Positions 8,998 to 16,218 of a stretch of DNA of 64,000 nt are shown piece after piece. The notes beneath the pieces were generated by a model. That model ran no database searches. It saw only the letters and a program-made list of their open reading frames with translations, and was not told the DNA's origin. Location: contig NZ_KI669454.1 of the NCBI RefSeq assembly GCF_000507845.1, positions 372,001-436,000 of the forward strand, given 5' to 3'. How positions within the stretch are numbered: position 1 is the first letter of the stretch; every line of letters starts with the position of its first letter. The translations under genes were made by a program, and so were the position numbers. The DNA comes from Helicobacter macacae MIT 99-5501. GTDB taxonomy: Bacteria > Campylobacterota > Campylobacteria > Campylobacterales > Helicobacteraceae.

Positions 8998-9600
8998 TTA
9001 TGGATTTTCCTTGTTTGGTGGCTGACTAGGTGGTGGATTTTGATTGTTTGGCTCATTTTGTGGCAAGTAGATTTCTTTTGTAGCTCGCAGGATTTGTCCT
9101 GTGCGCAAGTTTTTGCCCTCGACATATAGATATGCCTTTGTCATAGAATCTTGGCTATGCAGTGAAAATCCACCGATATATCCGTCACCAAAGTCAAATC
9201 GTCCTTGCGTAAAATCAGGCTTGTTTGCGCAAAGTCGCGCTATATCCTCTAGGCTGCGTAGGTAGAGGGCTGATTGGAAGTGTATGTGAGAGTTGGTAAT
9301 CCTATCTAGGCTAAGAGAAGTGCTAAGACGCGCATTTGCCAAAAATAGCCCAACTATGGCTAAAAATATCGCAGCATATATAAGCCCAAATGCTTTTTTT
9401 GTATTACTTGATTTGATTTTTGTAGATTTTTTTGAGTTTGCGGGAGACGTGGCTTTTGCAGGTTTTGCGGGGTTTGTGTTGTTTGTAGTATTTGTGTGAT
9501 TTGAAAATCTGCTTTTTGTGAGTGCGGATTTTGCAAAAGACTTGGAAAAAGACTTGATAAGAGGTTTTGCAAGGTTTGCTAGTTTGGTAGGATTTCGCAT
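8998..9600 (-). CDS. Membrane-anchored prepilin-cluster protein
   Basis: This 200-residue protein is unidentified. A long basic, serine/asparagine-rich N-terminus (1-68) precedes one hydrophobic segment, AFGLIYAAIFLAIVGLFLANA (about 69-89), followed by a soluble domain of about 100 residues and a proline/asparagine-rich tail. The hydrophobic segment sits like the N-terminal helix of a pseudopilin but lacks the conserved Glu at +5. ATG 9600 overlaps the upstream stop as TAATG, so it is translationally coupled to the prepilin-like gene before it. Together with the next two genes it resembles a minor-pseudopilin cluster. Function is unknown. Confidence 0.55.
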   Translation of the reverse strand: MRNPTKLANLAKPLIKSFSKSFAKSALTKSRFSNHTNTTNNTNPAKPAKATSPANSKKSTKIKSSNTKKAFGLIYAAIFLAIVGLFLANARLSTSLSLDRITNSHIHFQSALYLRSLEDIARLCANKPDFTQGRFDFGDGYIGGFSLHSQDSMTKAYLYVEGKNLRTGQILRATKEIYLPQNEPNNQNPPPSQPPNKENP

Positions 9601-10103
9601 TACAATCTTGTATTTTTTGGAGATGAAGTTTGGTTTTTATCTGTGTAGGGGGGTTGGATTGTGGAGAGAAATCCCGCTTTTGAAATGCAGGATTGTTTGG
9701 CTTGGCTTGTGGCGTAGCATAGTGAGATACTAAAGCCACTTTGCCCTTGAGGAGTGATAGAAAATTTAAAAACATTGTGCAATATCGGGCTATTGTCCAA
9801 AAGTAGCGTGTGAGAGTCTAGCCAAATGGTGTGATTATCTAGCTTTAGCCTATCGTGGCTAAAATCTATGCTAGATTGCTTTTCAAGGAGATTTCGCACG
9901 ATGTCAATGGCGTTGCTAGCTTCTAATCCTTTTAGGTGCTGGGTGGATTTGGCAAGGTTTTGTCGCTGAAAGTGCAAACTAGCTTGCATAAGAGCGATAA
10001 TGATAAGAGATAAAATAGTCATAGCAAGCACAAAATCAAGCAGGATAAAGGCATTTTTTGCATTTCTTTGAAGTGCTTTGGTGTGTTTATGTCGTTTTTG
10101 CAT
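9600..10103 (-). CDS. Prepilin-like protein
   Basis: The N-terminal leader-like sequence NAKNA then FILLDFVLAMTILSLIIIALM looks like a type IV prepilin or pseudopilin cleavage region, with Asp instead of Glu at +5 and Ala instead of Gly at -1. I chose ATG 10103, which gives an 18-residue leader (MQKRHKHTKALQRNAKNA) and starts after the upstream stop. The frame stays open to ATG 10256, which would overlap the previous gene by 86 bases. The soluble part, about 110 residues, has no recognised fold. Pseudopilins form the tip of type II secretion or type IV pilus machines, but no other pilus gene lies in this window. Confidence 0.55.
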   Translation of the reverse strand: MQKRHKHTKALQRNAKNAFILLDFVLAMTILSLIIIALMQASLHFQRQNLAKSTQHLKGLEASNAIDIVRNLLEKQSSIDFSHDRLKLDNHTIWLDSHTLLLDNSPILHNVFKFSITPQGQSGFSISLCYATSQAKQSCISKAGFLSTIQPPYTDKNQTSSPKNTRL

Positions 10104-10170
10104 TAGATTTTTTGGTGGATTTGTATTTTTGTGTGGTTTTTGTGGGTGGAAATTATGATGATTTTGTGGC

Positions 10171-10557
10171 TTATTGCTCACAGTTTTGTGGCTTAAAAAG
10201 TTTAAAAGCGGATTTTTCAAACATTTTTCCCTCACAAAATTCGCCATTTGTGCCAATGATTTTGTGGGATTTGGGCGAGAGCTGGGACTCTAACTCTGCT
10301 ATGATTTTTTCTTCTTGTTGTTGTATTTGCTCTAGATTTTGTGTGATATTTTGGGCTTCTTGGCTTTGTGCCCTTGTGTGATAAAATCTAGCCAAAATCC
10401 CAAATGCCACGCCCAAAATCAGCACCGCAAAGACAACTTCTAGCAGGGCAAATGCTCTGTGTGTGCTACTATTTTTACACGCTTTTTTGTATTGGCTTTT
10501 GCTTGGCTTATGACTTTTAAGCGATTTTGTCGCGTCTGTTTTGTGTGGATTTTTCAT
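10171..10557 (-). CDS. Prepilin-like protein
   Basis: A typical pseudopilin helix is visible: THRA then FALLEVVFAVLILGVAFGIL, with the conserved Glu at +5 and Ala at the -1 cleavage position, where most prepilins have Gly. ATG 10557, seven bases after the stop of the upstream gene, was preferred; the frame stays open to ATG 10629. The leader is basic and about 35 residues long. The mature part is short (about 95 residues) and predicted coiled (NITQNLEQIQQQEEKIIAELE), with two cysteines near the end. It is the best prepilin candidate of the three-gene cluster downstream of the cbb3 oxidase genes. Confidence 0.6.
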   Translation of the reverse strand: MKNPHKTDATKSLKSHKPSKSQYKKACKNSSTHRAFALLEVVFAVLILGVAFGILARFYHTRAQSQEAQNITQNLEQIQQQEEKIIAELESQLSPKSHKIIGTNGEFCEGKMFEKSAFKLFKPQNCEQ

Positions 10558-10564
10558 TTTGTTA

Positions 10565-11419
10565 TTATTGCAAAGTTCCACTATCTGTATTTGTGCTTTG
10601 ATTTGGCAGGGCAAAAAACTCTTTTTCAAGCACGACTATATCGCTTTTTGTGTTTTTGTCATCACTTTGGTTTATTTGCAAAGACACTATCCAGCGTCCC
10701 TCTAGCTCAAGCATAAAAAACGGGCTAGCATAGATTGCTTCTTTGTTAGAATCTTTGGATTGTGTGTTCTCTTGCAAAACTAGCTCGCCAATAGGGATTT
10801 GCTCTCCTTTTTTGGGTGGCTTGATAGATGAGTAGGAGCTATCTTTGGGATTGTAGATGAAAATCTCTTGGGCTTCTAGATTGCCTATTTTTTGGATAAA
10901 TGCTTGGAGGCGTAGATTTTGAGGTTTGTTAGATTTATTAAGGACGCGCAAAAAAATCGTATTTAGGGATTTTGTATGCAAAGCGGGGGAGGTGTTTTGA
11001 GTGGCTTTGTCTCGGTGTGGTGGGCGCATATAGGGTGAGTATGGGCGCAGTGCCTCATCATTTGTGGGCGTAGCATTTGCATTGATAAAAAAATCAAAAT
11101 CATTCTGCAAGGCTTTGGTAGACTCTAGCAAGTCATTTATCGCCGAATCCATATCATCGTGCTTGATAAAAAAGGGCACATCATCGACAACGGGGTGCTT
11201 CACAGAAATGCGGATAGAAATGCTAATAAGCACTACGCCTAGCAAAATCACTAGCAAAATGCCGTAGGGCCAAAAATTGCGCTTGGGCTTTGTTGCTTGC
11301 ATAGAATCTGCACTAGGCAAATCACTATGCAAATCACTAGATAAATTGTTTTTATCTAAATCTTGGCTTGAATATTGCGTAGAATGCTTGTTATTTGTGC
11401 TAATCGGTGTTTTTGGCAT
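10565..11419 (-). CDS. FixH-like membrane protein of the cbb3 oxidase cluster
   Basis: This 284-residue protein has a disordered N-terminus (1-50), one transmembrane segment (FWPYGILLVILLGVVLISI, about 50-68) and a periplasmic domain. The FWPY..I...V...SVKHPV pattern resembles the FixH/CcoH family, which helps assemble the cbb3 oxidase, and the gene lies on the same strand downstream of ccoNOQP. The rest of the protein is longer than usual FixH (about 150 residues) and carries a region with a beta-rich appearance near 160-270. The assignment rests on a weak motif plus location; it could be an unrelated single-pass protein. Confidence 0.5.
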   Translation of the reverse strand: MPKTPISTNNKHSTQYSSQDLDKNNLSSDLHSDLPSADSMQATKPKRNFWPYGILLVILLGVVLISISIRISVKHPVVDDVPFFIKHDDMDSAINDLLESTKALQNDFDFFINANATPTNDEALRPYSPYMRPPHRDKATQNTSPALHTKSLNTIFLRVLNKSNKPQNLRLQAFIQKIGNLEAQEIFIYNPKDSSYSSIKPPKKGEQIPIGELVLQENTQSKDSNKEAIYASPFFMLELEGRWIVSLQINQSDDKNTKSDIVVLEKEFFALPNQSTNTDSGTLQ

Positions 11420-11438
11420 AAATTAGTCCTTAAAGATT

Positions 11439-12491
11439 CTAGCTTTTGCTTCTTTTTGGCAGATACGCAAACGCAAAAAGCCCCAAAAGAATAAAAAGCA
11501 TAACATACAATATAAACTTCACATAATTCCTCACACCCTCTTCATCGCGCGGGAAGTTGTTTTCTAGCGTGAAGTGATATGTATCGGCAATTCTATCAGC
11601 AATTTCTGCATAGCCGTTTAATATCACACCAGAAATGCGGTTTGGCGTCAAATCCTCCTCTTTGTGCGGCAAAAGCGGTGCCATATAGTCAAAGTATATA
11701 GAATCTAGTTTTTTGGGGCTAAGAAATTCTTTTTTTGCTTCTGTTGTGTTTGTAGTGTCTTGTGTAGGTTTTTGGTTGGTGGATTTTGGGCTAGCTATGT
11801 AGTGCAAATCTTGGCTTGAGAGAATCTCTATCTTGTGTTCTTGGACAAAAAGAAAAATGATGACAAAAGGTGCGTTTAGCTTGCTTATGACTTGATTTTG
11901 GTAGATTTTGCGACTTTGCTTTGTGGGGTAGCAGGAGGGAAATGATACTTCATCAATAACATCGACAAAGAGTTTTATCCCACTTTTTGTAAAGATTTCG
12001 CTTGCAAGAGCGGAGATAAATTCTTTAGATTTAGGCACGATGATATTTTTTGTATTGCCAAAAATATAGGTGGATTGGGGCGAGATAGAGTGAGGGAATA
12101 CAAAATCACTATTTGCGTCTTTTTCTTTAGCAGAGGTTGTGTAATCAATGCCTTTAGAATCCATAGATTTTGTAGAATCTGCTTCAGGGTTACTAGGAAA
12201 GCAGGTGGGGGATTTATGATTTTGGTGGGATTTAGAATCTGTGGAATCCGCAAATGATAAACTTACCACACAAAAAAACACAAAAAATAAAAAAAACTTT
12301 TTTGAGAATCTATGATTGGGGTTGAGAGAGAATAAGCCGTGTAAAATCTGCTTGCATTGTCGAATGCCTTTGTGATGATTTTTACAAGGGCTTTGGGCTA
12401 TAGCATAGCCTGCATATTTGGCATCTGCCATACCCAAAGTCGATTTGTGCGAAGAGTCATCAATCAAGTAGCAAGCAAGAGCGCACGACAT
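11439..12491 (-). CDS. Membrane protein with TPM-like periplasmic domain
   Basis: This 350-residue open frame contains a hydrophobic signal (KKFFLFFVFFCVVSLSFA, about 64-81), a long serine/threonine-rich linker and a domain near 150-235 (SALASEIFTKSGIKLFVDVI, APFVIIFLFVQEHKIEIL). This domain resembles the TPM fold. A C-terminal transmembrane helix follows (FILYVMLFILLGLFAFAYLP). The start is uncertain: ATG 12491 lies 18 bases after the preceding small ORF but has no clear ribosome binding site and would put 63 residues before the signal. No better ATG was found, and the T8 run beside the signal could hide a frameshift. It probably belongs to the ccoNOQP operon; the role is unknown. Confidence 0.5.
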   Translation of the reverse strand: MSCALACYLIDDSSHKSTLGMADAKYAGYAIAQSPCKNHHKGIRQCKQILHGLFSLNPNHRFSKKFFLFFVFFCVVSLSFADSTDSKSHQNHKSPTCFPSNPEADSTKSMDSKGIDYTTSAKEKDANSDFVFPHSISPQSTYIFGNTKNIIVPKSKEFISALASEIFTKSGIKLFVDVIDEVSFPSCYPTKQSRKIYQNQVISKLNAPFVIIFLFVQEHKIEILSSQDLHYIASPKSTNQKPTQDTTNTTEAKKEFLSPKKLDSIYFDYMAPLLPHKEEDLTPNRISGVILNGYAEIADRIADTYHFTLENNFPRDEEGVRNYVKFILYVMLFILLGLFAFAYLPKRSKS

Positions 12492-12509
12492 TTACACAAT
12501 ATTGCAGAG

Positions 12510-12614
12510 CTACACGAGGTGCAAGAATCCATCAGGGATAAACACAATAGCTATTGAAGCCAAAGCCAAGATGACTATCATAAGTCCTAGTAGTTTTTCT
12601 AGCGTTGTTAGCAT
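12510..12614 (-). CDS. 34-residue membrane peptide in the cco operon
   Basis: A short ORF reads MLTTLEKLLGLMIVILALAS then IAIVFIPDGFLHLV and stop. ATG 12614 is preceded by a near-consensus ribosome binding site (AAGGAGG, 5-6 bases spacing), better than that of many neighbours. The peptide is one hydrophobic helix with a charged N-terminus and a short polar end. It lies just downstream of the DUF4006 gene, in the same direction as ccoNOQP. Small single-helix subunits such as CcoQ and CcoM are known in cbb3 oxidases, so a role in that complex is possible, but this is inference. Confidence 0.6.
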   Translation of the reverse strand: MLTTLEKLLGLMIVILALASIAIVFIPDGFLHLV

Positions 12615-12623
12615 TTTGCCTCC

Positions 12624-12824
12624 TTATTTTGCATCTTCAAAGTGGTCTTTGTTATCCACACTTTGCGCTTCGATATGTGCGCTATCTTTGATGATGTAGT
12701 AGTTTGTAGAGTTTTCGCTTTGGATACTCGCTGCTAGCATACCAAACCCGATTGCTAGCACCACTACAAGCACGACCGCCACAAGAAAACCAAAAAGTCC
12801 ATTGATACCAAACAAACCATTCAT
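12624..12824 (-). CDS. DUF4006 family small membrane protein
   Basis: This 66-residue protein starts MNGLFGINGLFGFLVAVVLV and has one transmembrane helix (about 10-33) and a polar tail. It matches the DUF4006 family that sits directly downstream of ccoP in Helicobacter and Campylobacter. It starts nine bases after the ccoP stop and has a good site (GGAG) upstream. Function is unknown; conservation next to the cbb3 oxidase suggests a part in its assembly or stability. Confidence 0.75.
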   Translation of the reverse strand: MNGLFGINGLFGFLVAVVLVVVLAIGFGMLAASIQSENSTNYYIIKDSAHIEAQSVDNKDHFEDAK

Positions 12825-12833
12825 AGTCTCTCC

Positions 12834-13709
12834 TTAGTCTCGCACTTTGAGCGAGTTGATATATGCAGCAAGTGCTTGGATTTGAATGTCATTGAAGTTT
12901 GCATAGCTAAAAGATGGCATTTTGCCTATAAAGCCCTTTTTGCCATCGGTCAAAATATGCTTCACAAACTTGTAATCGCCATATTCTGTCAAATCCGCAG
13001 CAAAGCCCTCAATTTCAGAGCCATTGCCCTTGCCGTCTTCACCGTGGCAAGTTACACAAATCATATCAAATACAGCTTTTCCCGCCTCTACATCAGCTTG
13101 AGAATACTTAGTAGACTGCGCAGGGGAAAAAGTCTGCATCACATAGGCAGCTACTTGTCGCTTTTCTGTCTCATCTTCTAGCAAGCCCGGTGTCATCTCG
13201 CCACCAGCGTAGTTTAGTCCTTTGCTACCCTCTGTGATGACTTTGATGATACCCTCTTCTTTGCCCCAAGAGCGCAAATCCTGTGCTTTGCCATCCATTC
13301 CTTCAGCATTGATTCCGTGGCATTGGGAGCATTGCACCAAGAAAAGCCCCTCACCCATAGCGATTTTTTCGCTTTGGCTTAGTCCCTTCCATTTTTGCTC
13401 AAACACCTCGTTATTTCTGCTGACTTCCTCGTTGTATTGCCCGATTTGGGAGAATTGCCCTAGTGGATAGCCTACAAAAATATACCAAAGCCCCCACACA
13501 ATAAGCCCCATAAAAATCAGCACCCAGCCGACAGGAATGTCGTTTTTAAATTCGCCGATTCCGTCCCAATAGTGCTCTGTAAGCTCGCCATCTGCTTTGG
13601 CGTCTTTCATTTTTTTGAAGTAAAAGCCAACTACATAAATCGTAATCAATAGGATTACTACTGCACCCAAGAGGGTGATTTTAATCACATCGTCATTTGA
13701 CCAATTCAT
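12834..13709 (-). CDS. ccoP: cbb3-type cytochrome c oxidase diheme subunit CcoP
   Basis: This 291-residue subunit is anchored by N-terminal hydrophobic segments (IKITLLGAVVILLITIYVVGF and VGWVLIFMGLIVWGLWYIF) and has two periplasmic cytochrome c domains. The heme motifs are CSQCH and CVTCH, each followed by a conserved methionine region (GGEMTPG and GKMPSFS). It passes electrons from cytochrome c or the bc1 complex to CcoO and CcoN. It follows ccoQ with a 3-base gap. This high-affinity terminal oxidase is the only one in many Helicobacter species and supports microaerobic respiration. Confidence 0.97.
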   Translation of the reverse strand: MNWSNDDVIKITLLGAVVILLITIYVVGFYFKKMKDAKADGELTEHYWDGIGEFKNDIPVGWVLIFMGLIVWGLWYIFVGYPLGQFSQIGQYNEEVSRNNEVFEQKWKGLSQSEKIAMGEGLFLVQCSQCHGINAEGMDGKAQDLRSWGKEEGIIKVITEGSKGLNYAGGEMTPGLLEDETEKRQVAAYVMQTFSPAQSTKYSQADVEAGKAVFDMICVTCHGEDGKGNGSEIEGFAADLTEYGDYKFVKHILTDGKKGFIGKMPSFSYANFNDIQIQALAAYINSLKVRD

Positions 13710-13712
13710 TAC

Positions 13713-13922
13713 CTACTCCTTTTTTGATGTTGTGCGAGGCTCGACTAGCTCATCACTTAAGCTATCATTGACAGCCAAATCGCCGTATTTCTCATAGTCG
13801 CGCAAACCCTTTCTTTGCCTGCGCCACATAGAAATCGCATACGAATACAAAAACACAATCAAAAGTATGGTAACGACAAAATACGCACCAACTCTTATGT
13901 ATTCAATATTTTGGGCTGCCAT
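13713..13922 (-). CDS. ccoQ: cbb3-type cytochrome c oxidase small subunit CcoQ
   Basis: This 69-residue single-helix protein (VGAYFVVTILLIVFLYSYAIS, about 11-31) has the basic SMWRRQRKGLRDYEKYGDLA stretch seen after the helix in CcoQ of Campylobacterota. It lies between ccoO (10 bases) and ccoP (3 bases). CcoQ stabilises the core complex and is not catalytic. Confidence 0.93.
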   Translation of the reverse strand: MAAQNIEYIRVGAYFVVTILLIVFLYSYAISMWRRQRKGLRDYEKYGDLAVNDSLSDELVEPRTTSKKE

Positions 13923-13932
13923 ATCTTACCCC

Positions 13933-14619
13933 TTATTTTGTCCGTCTGCTTTGCCCTAAACTATTTAGATAGGCTATCAAAGCTACGATTTCTTTGACTT
14001 CGCCTTTTTCTAAATAGTCTTTAATGTCTTGGCTTTTCATATCCTCGACAAGTGCTTTTGCTTCTTCCATATAGATGTCTTTTGCTTCCTCTATGCTTGT
14101 GCCGATAGACACGCCACCTTGAGTATTGTAAGGCACGCTAAAGACTTCCATTTGTGTGATAGCTTCTGCATACGCAGTTTCAAAATCAACATTTTTATCA
14201 TAGAGATGCTTATACGCAGGCATAATGGACGCAGGAACAACACTTTTTGGGTCAAACATATGATTTTCGTGCCAATCTGTGGAGCGAGAATCCCCTATCC
14301 TATGTAAGTCTGGTCCTGTGCGCTTAGAGCCCCACAAAAATGGTCTATCATAGGCGTATTCACCACTTATACTTGCCATACCATATCTGTCTGTTTCAGA
14401 CTGAAATGGACGGATAAGTTGTGAATGGCAATTATAGCAACCCTCTTTCATATAGACTTGCCTGCCCGCAGTCTCTAGCAAACTATATGGCTTAAGCCCA
14501 TCAATAGGGCGAGAGGACTTAGAAAAGTCAGGTAGAATCTCTACAAGCCCCGCGATAGAAAACACCACCAAAAACGCTACTGTGAAAAAGAAAGGATTTT
14601 TTTCTAGCCAACTAAACAT
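13933..14619 (-). CDS. ccoO: cbb3-type cytochrome c oxidase monoheme subunit CcoO
   Basis: This 228-residue subunit is anchored by one N-terminal helix (FFFTVAFLVVFSIAGLVEIL) and has one periplasmic c-type heme at CYNCH (about 61-65). The familiar SQLIRPFQSETDRYG and GPDLHRIGDSRSTDWHENH stretches follow, and PASIMPAY contains the axial Met. It transfers electrons from CcoP to the catalytic CcoN subunit. It starts 13 bases after the ccoN stop, with a GGAGG-type site. Length is normal for the family. Confidence 0.97.
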   Translation of the reverse strand: MFSWLEKNPFFFTVAFLVVFSIAGLVEILPDFSKSSRPIDGLKPYSLLETAGRQVYMKEGCYNCHSQLIRPFQSETDRYGMASISGEYAYDRPFLWGSKRTGPDLHRIGDSRSTDWHENHMFDPKSVVPASIMPAYKHLYDKNVDFETAYAEAITQMEVFSVPYNTQGGVSIGTSIEEAKDIYMEEAKALVEDMKSQDIKDYLEKGEVKEIVALIAYLNSLGQSRRTK

Positions 14620-14632
14620 TGCTCACCTCCTT

Positions 14633-16102
14633 TTAAGAAGCCATAGGTGAGGCAGATTTTGGCTCACTCTCTAGCTCTCTTGCTGCTGTGATTGTCATTA
14701 TGACATTGTAGATAAACATTATAAAGCCTACCAAATACAATGCCCCACCAATCGCACGGATAAGATAGTATGGGAATAGCACGCTAACTGTATCAATAAA
14801 CTGATATGCTAGGTTGCCGTATTGGTCCATATCTCTCCACATCATACCTTGTGTGATACCTGCAATCCACATACTAGAGAAATAAAACACAATCCCTATC
14901 GTCATAATCCAGAATTGTATGTCCATAATCTTTCTAGAGTAGATTTCGCGCTTAAACATTCTAGGAAGCATATGATAGCAAGCTGCGATAAGTGTAAATC
15001 CTACCCAGCCTAGAACACCATCGTGGACATGCCCGACAATCCAATCTGTGAAGTGCGCTAGAGCATTGACAGACTTGATAGACTGAATCGGTCCTTCTAA
15101 AGTAGATAGCATATAGAATGTAGAAGCAAGGATTAGGAATTTGATAAGTGGAGATTCTTTTAGCTGATGCCATTGCCCGCGCATAGTAAGAAGCATATTT
15201 ACCGCAGTTCCCCAAGAAGGCAAAATCAAAATCACAGAAAAGACTGAACCAAGAGTTTGCACCCAATCAGGCACGGTAGAGTAAATGACGTGGTGTCCGC
15301 CAGCCCAAATGTATATAAACATCAAACTCCAAAACGAAAAGAGTGTGAGTTTGTAAGAAAATACGCTTTGCCCAGATTCTTTTGGCAAGAAGTAATAAAT
15401 CACGCCGATAACGCCAGAAGTGAAAACAAATGCCACCGCATTGTGTCCCCACCACCATTGGATAAGTGCGTCATTGCTACCTGCGTAGAGTGAGATAGAG
15501 TGCAATACACTTCCTGTGCCAGCGACAAGGTAAGTAGGAATAGCAAGGTTGTTAAAGATATATAGCACGGCGATAGCTGTAAAAGTCGCCATAAAATACC
15601 ATAGCGAAATATAAATCACATTTTCGCGTCTAACACCCATAGAGCCAAACATACTTGCGCCCCATAGCACCCACACTACTACCACTACCAAGTCCAAAAT
15701 CCAAGGAAGTTCAGCGTATTCTTTTGATTGTGTAAAGCCCGCAAAAAGTAAAATCACAGCTGCAAGCATAAGCACGATATAAACCCAAAAATGTGCTAAA
15801 CCGATGAATTTTAGAAGCGGGTGTTGGTGGTAAGTGATTTTTAGCACTCTTTGTCCTAGATAATACCACGCAGCCCAAATCCCACTAAGAGTGAAACCAT
15901 AGATGATTCCATTTGTGTGAAGTGGTCGAAGTCGCCCAAAGATTCCATATTCGCCAGCGATATAGTTCAAATCAGGGAACGCTAGCTGAAACGCCAAAAC
16001 AACGCCGATAAGCATACCGATAAACCCGAATGCAAGCGTTGAGAACAAAAACAATTTTGCGATAGAATAGTCGTATTCTAAAGTTGCTACATTGTCTTGC
16101 AT
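14633..16102 (-). CDS. ccoN: cbb3-type cytochrome c oxidase catalytic subunit CcoN
   Basis: This 489-residue subunit has about 12 transmembrane segments and binds low-spin heme b plus the heme b3-CuB site where oxygen is reduced to water. Heme and copper ligands are visible in LHTNGIIYGF, WWWGHNAVAF, GGHHVIYSTVPDW and HFTDWIVGHVHDGVLGW. It is the first gene of the operon, read on the minus strand, with AGGAGA eight bases before ATG 16102. The 116 bases to the priA end hold the promoter; runs of T and A are seen but no clean -35 box. Confidence 0.97.
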   Translation of the reverse strand: MQDNVATLEYDYSIAKLFLFSTLAFGFIGMLIGVVLAFQLAFPDLNYIAGEYGIFGRLRPLHTNGIIYGFTLSGIWAAWYYLGQRVLKITYHQHPLLKFIGLAHFWVYIVLMLAAVILLFAGFTQSKEYAELPWILDLVVVVVWVLWGASMFGSMGVRRENVIYISLWYFMATFTAIAVLYIFNNLAIPTYLVAGTGSVLHSISLYAGSNDALIQWWWGHNAVAFVFTSGVIGVIYYFLPKESGQSVFSYKLTLFSFWSLMFIYIWAGGHHVIYSTVPDWVQTLGSVFSVILILPSWGTAVNMLLTMRGQWHQLKESPLIKFLILASTFYMLSTLEGPIQSIKSVNALAHFTDWIVGHVHDGVLGWVGFTLIAACYHMLPRMFKREIYSRKIMDIQFWIMTIGIVFYFSSMWIAGITQGMMWRDMDQYGNLAYQFIDTVSVLFPYYLIRAIGGALYLVGFIMFIYNVIMTITAARELESEPKSASPMAS

Positions 16103-16218
16103 TTACTCTCCTTTTCTCCGAAAATTAAATCACAGCTATTCTAACCTTTTTTTACCTTTTGTATCCTTAAATTTTTTAGTTTTTTTCAAAATCATCTGCT
16201 TTTTGCTAATAGATTTTC

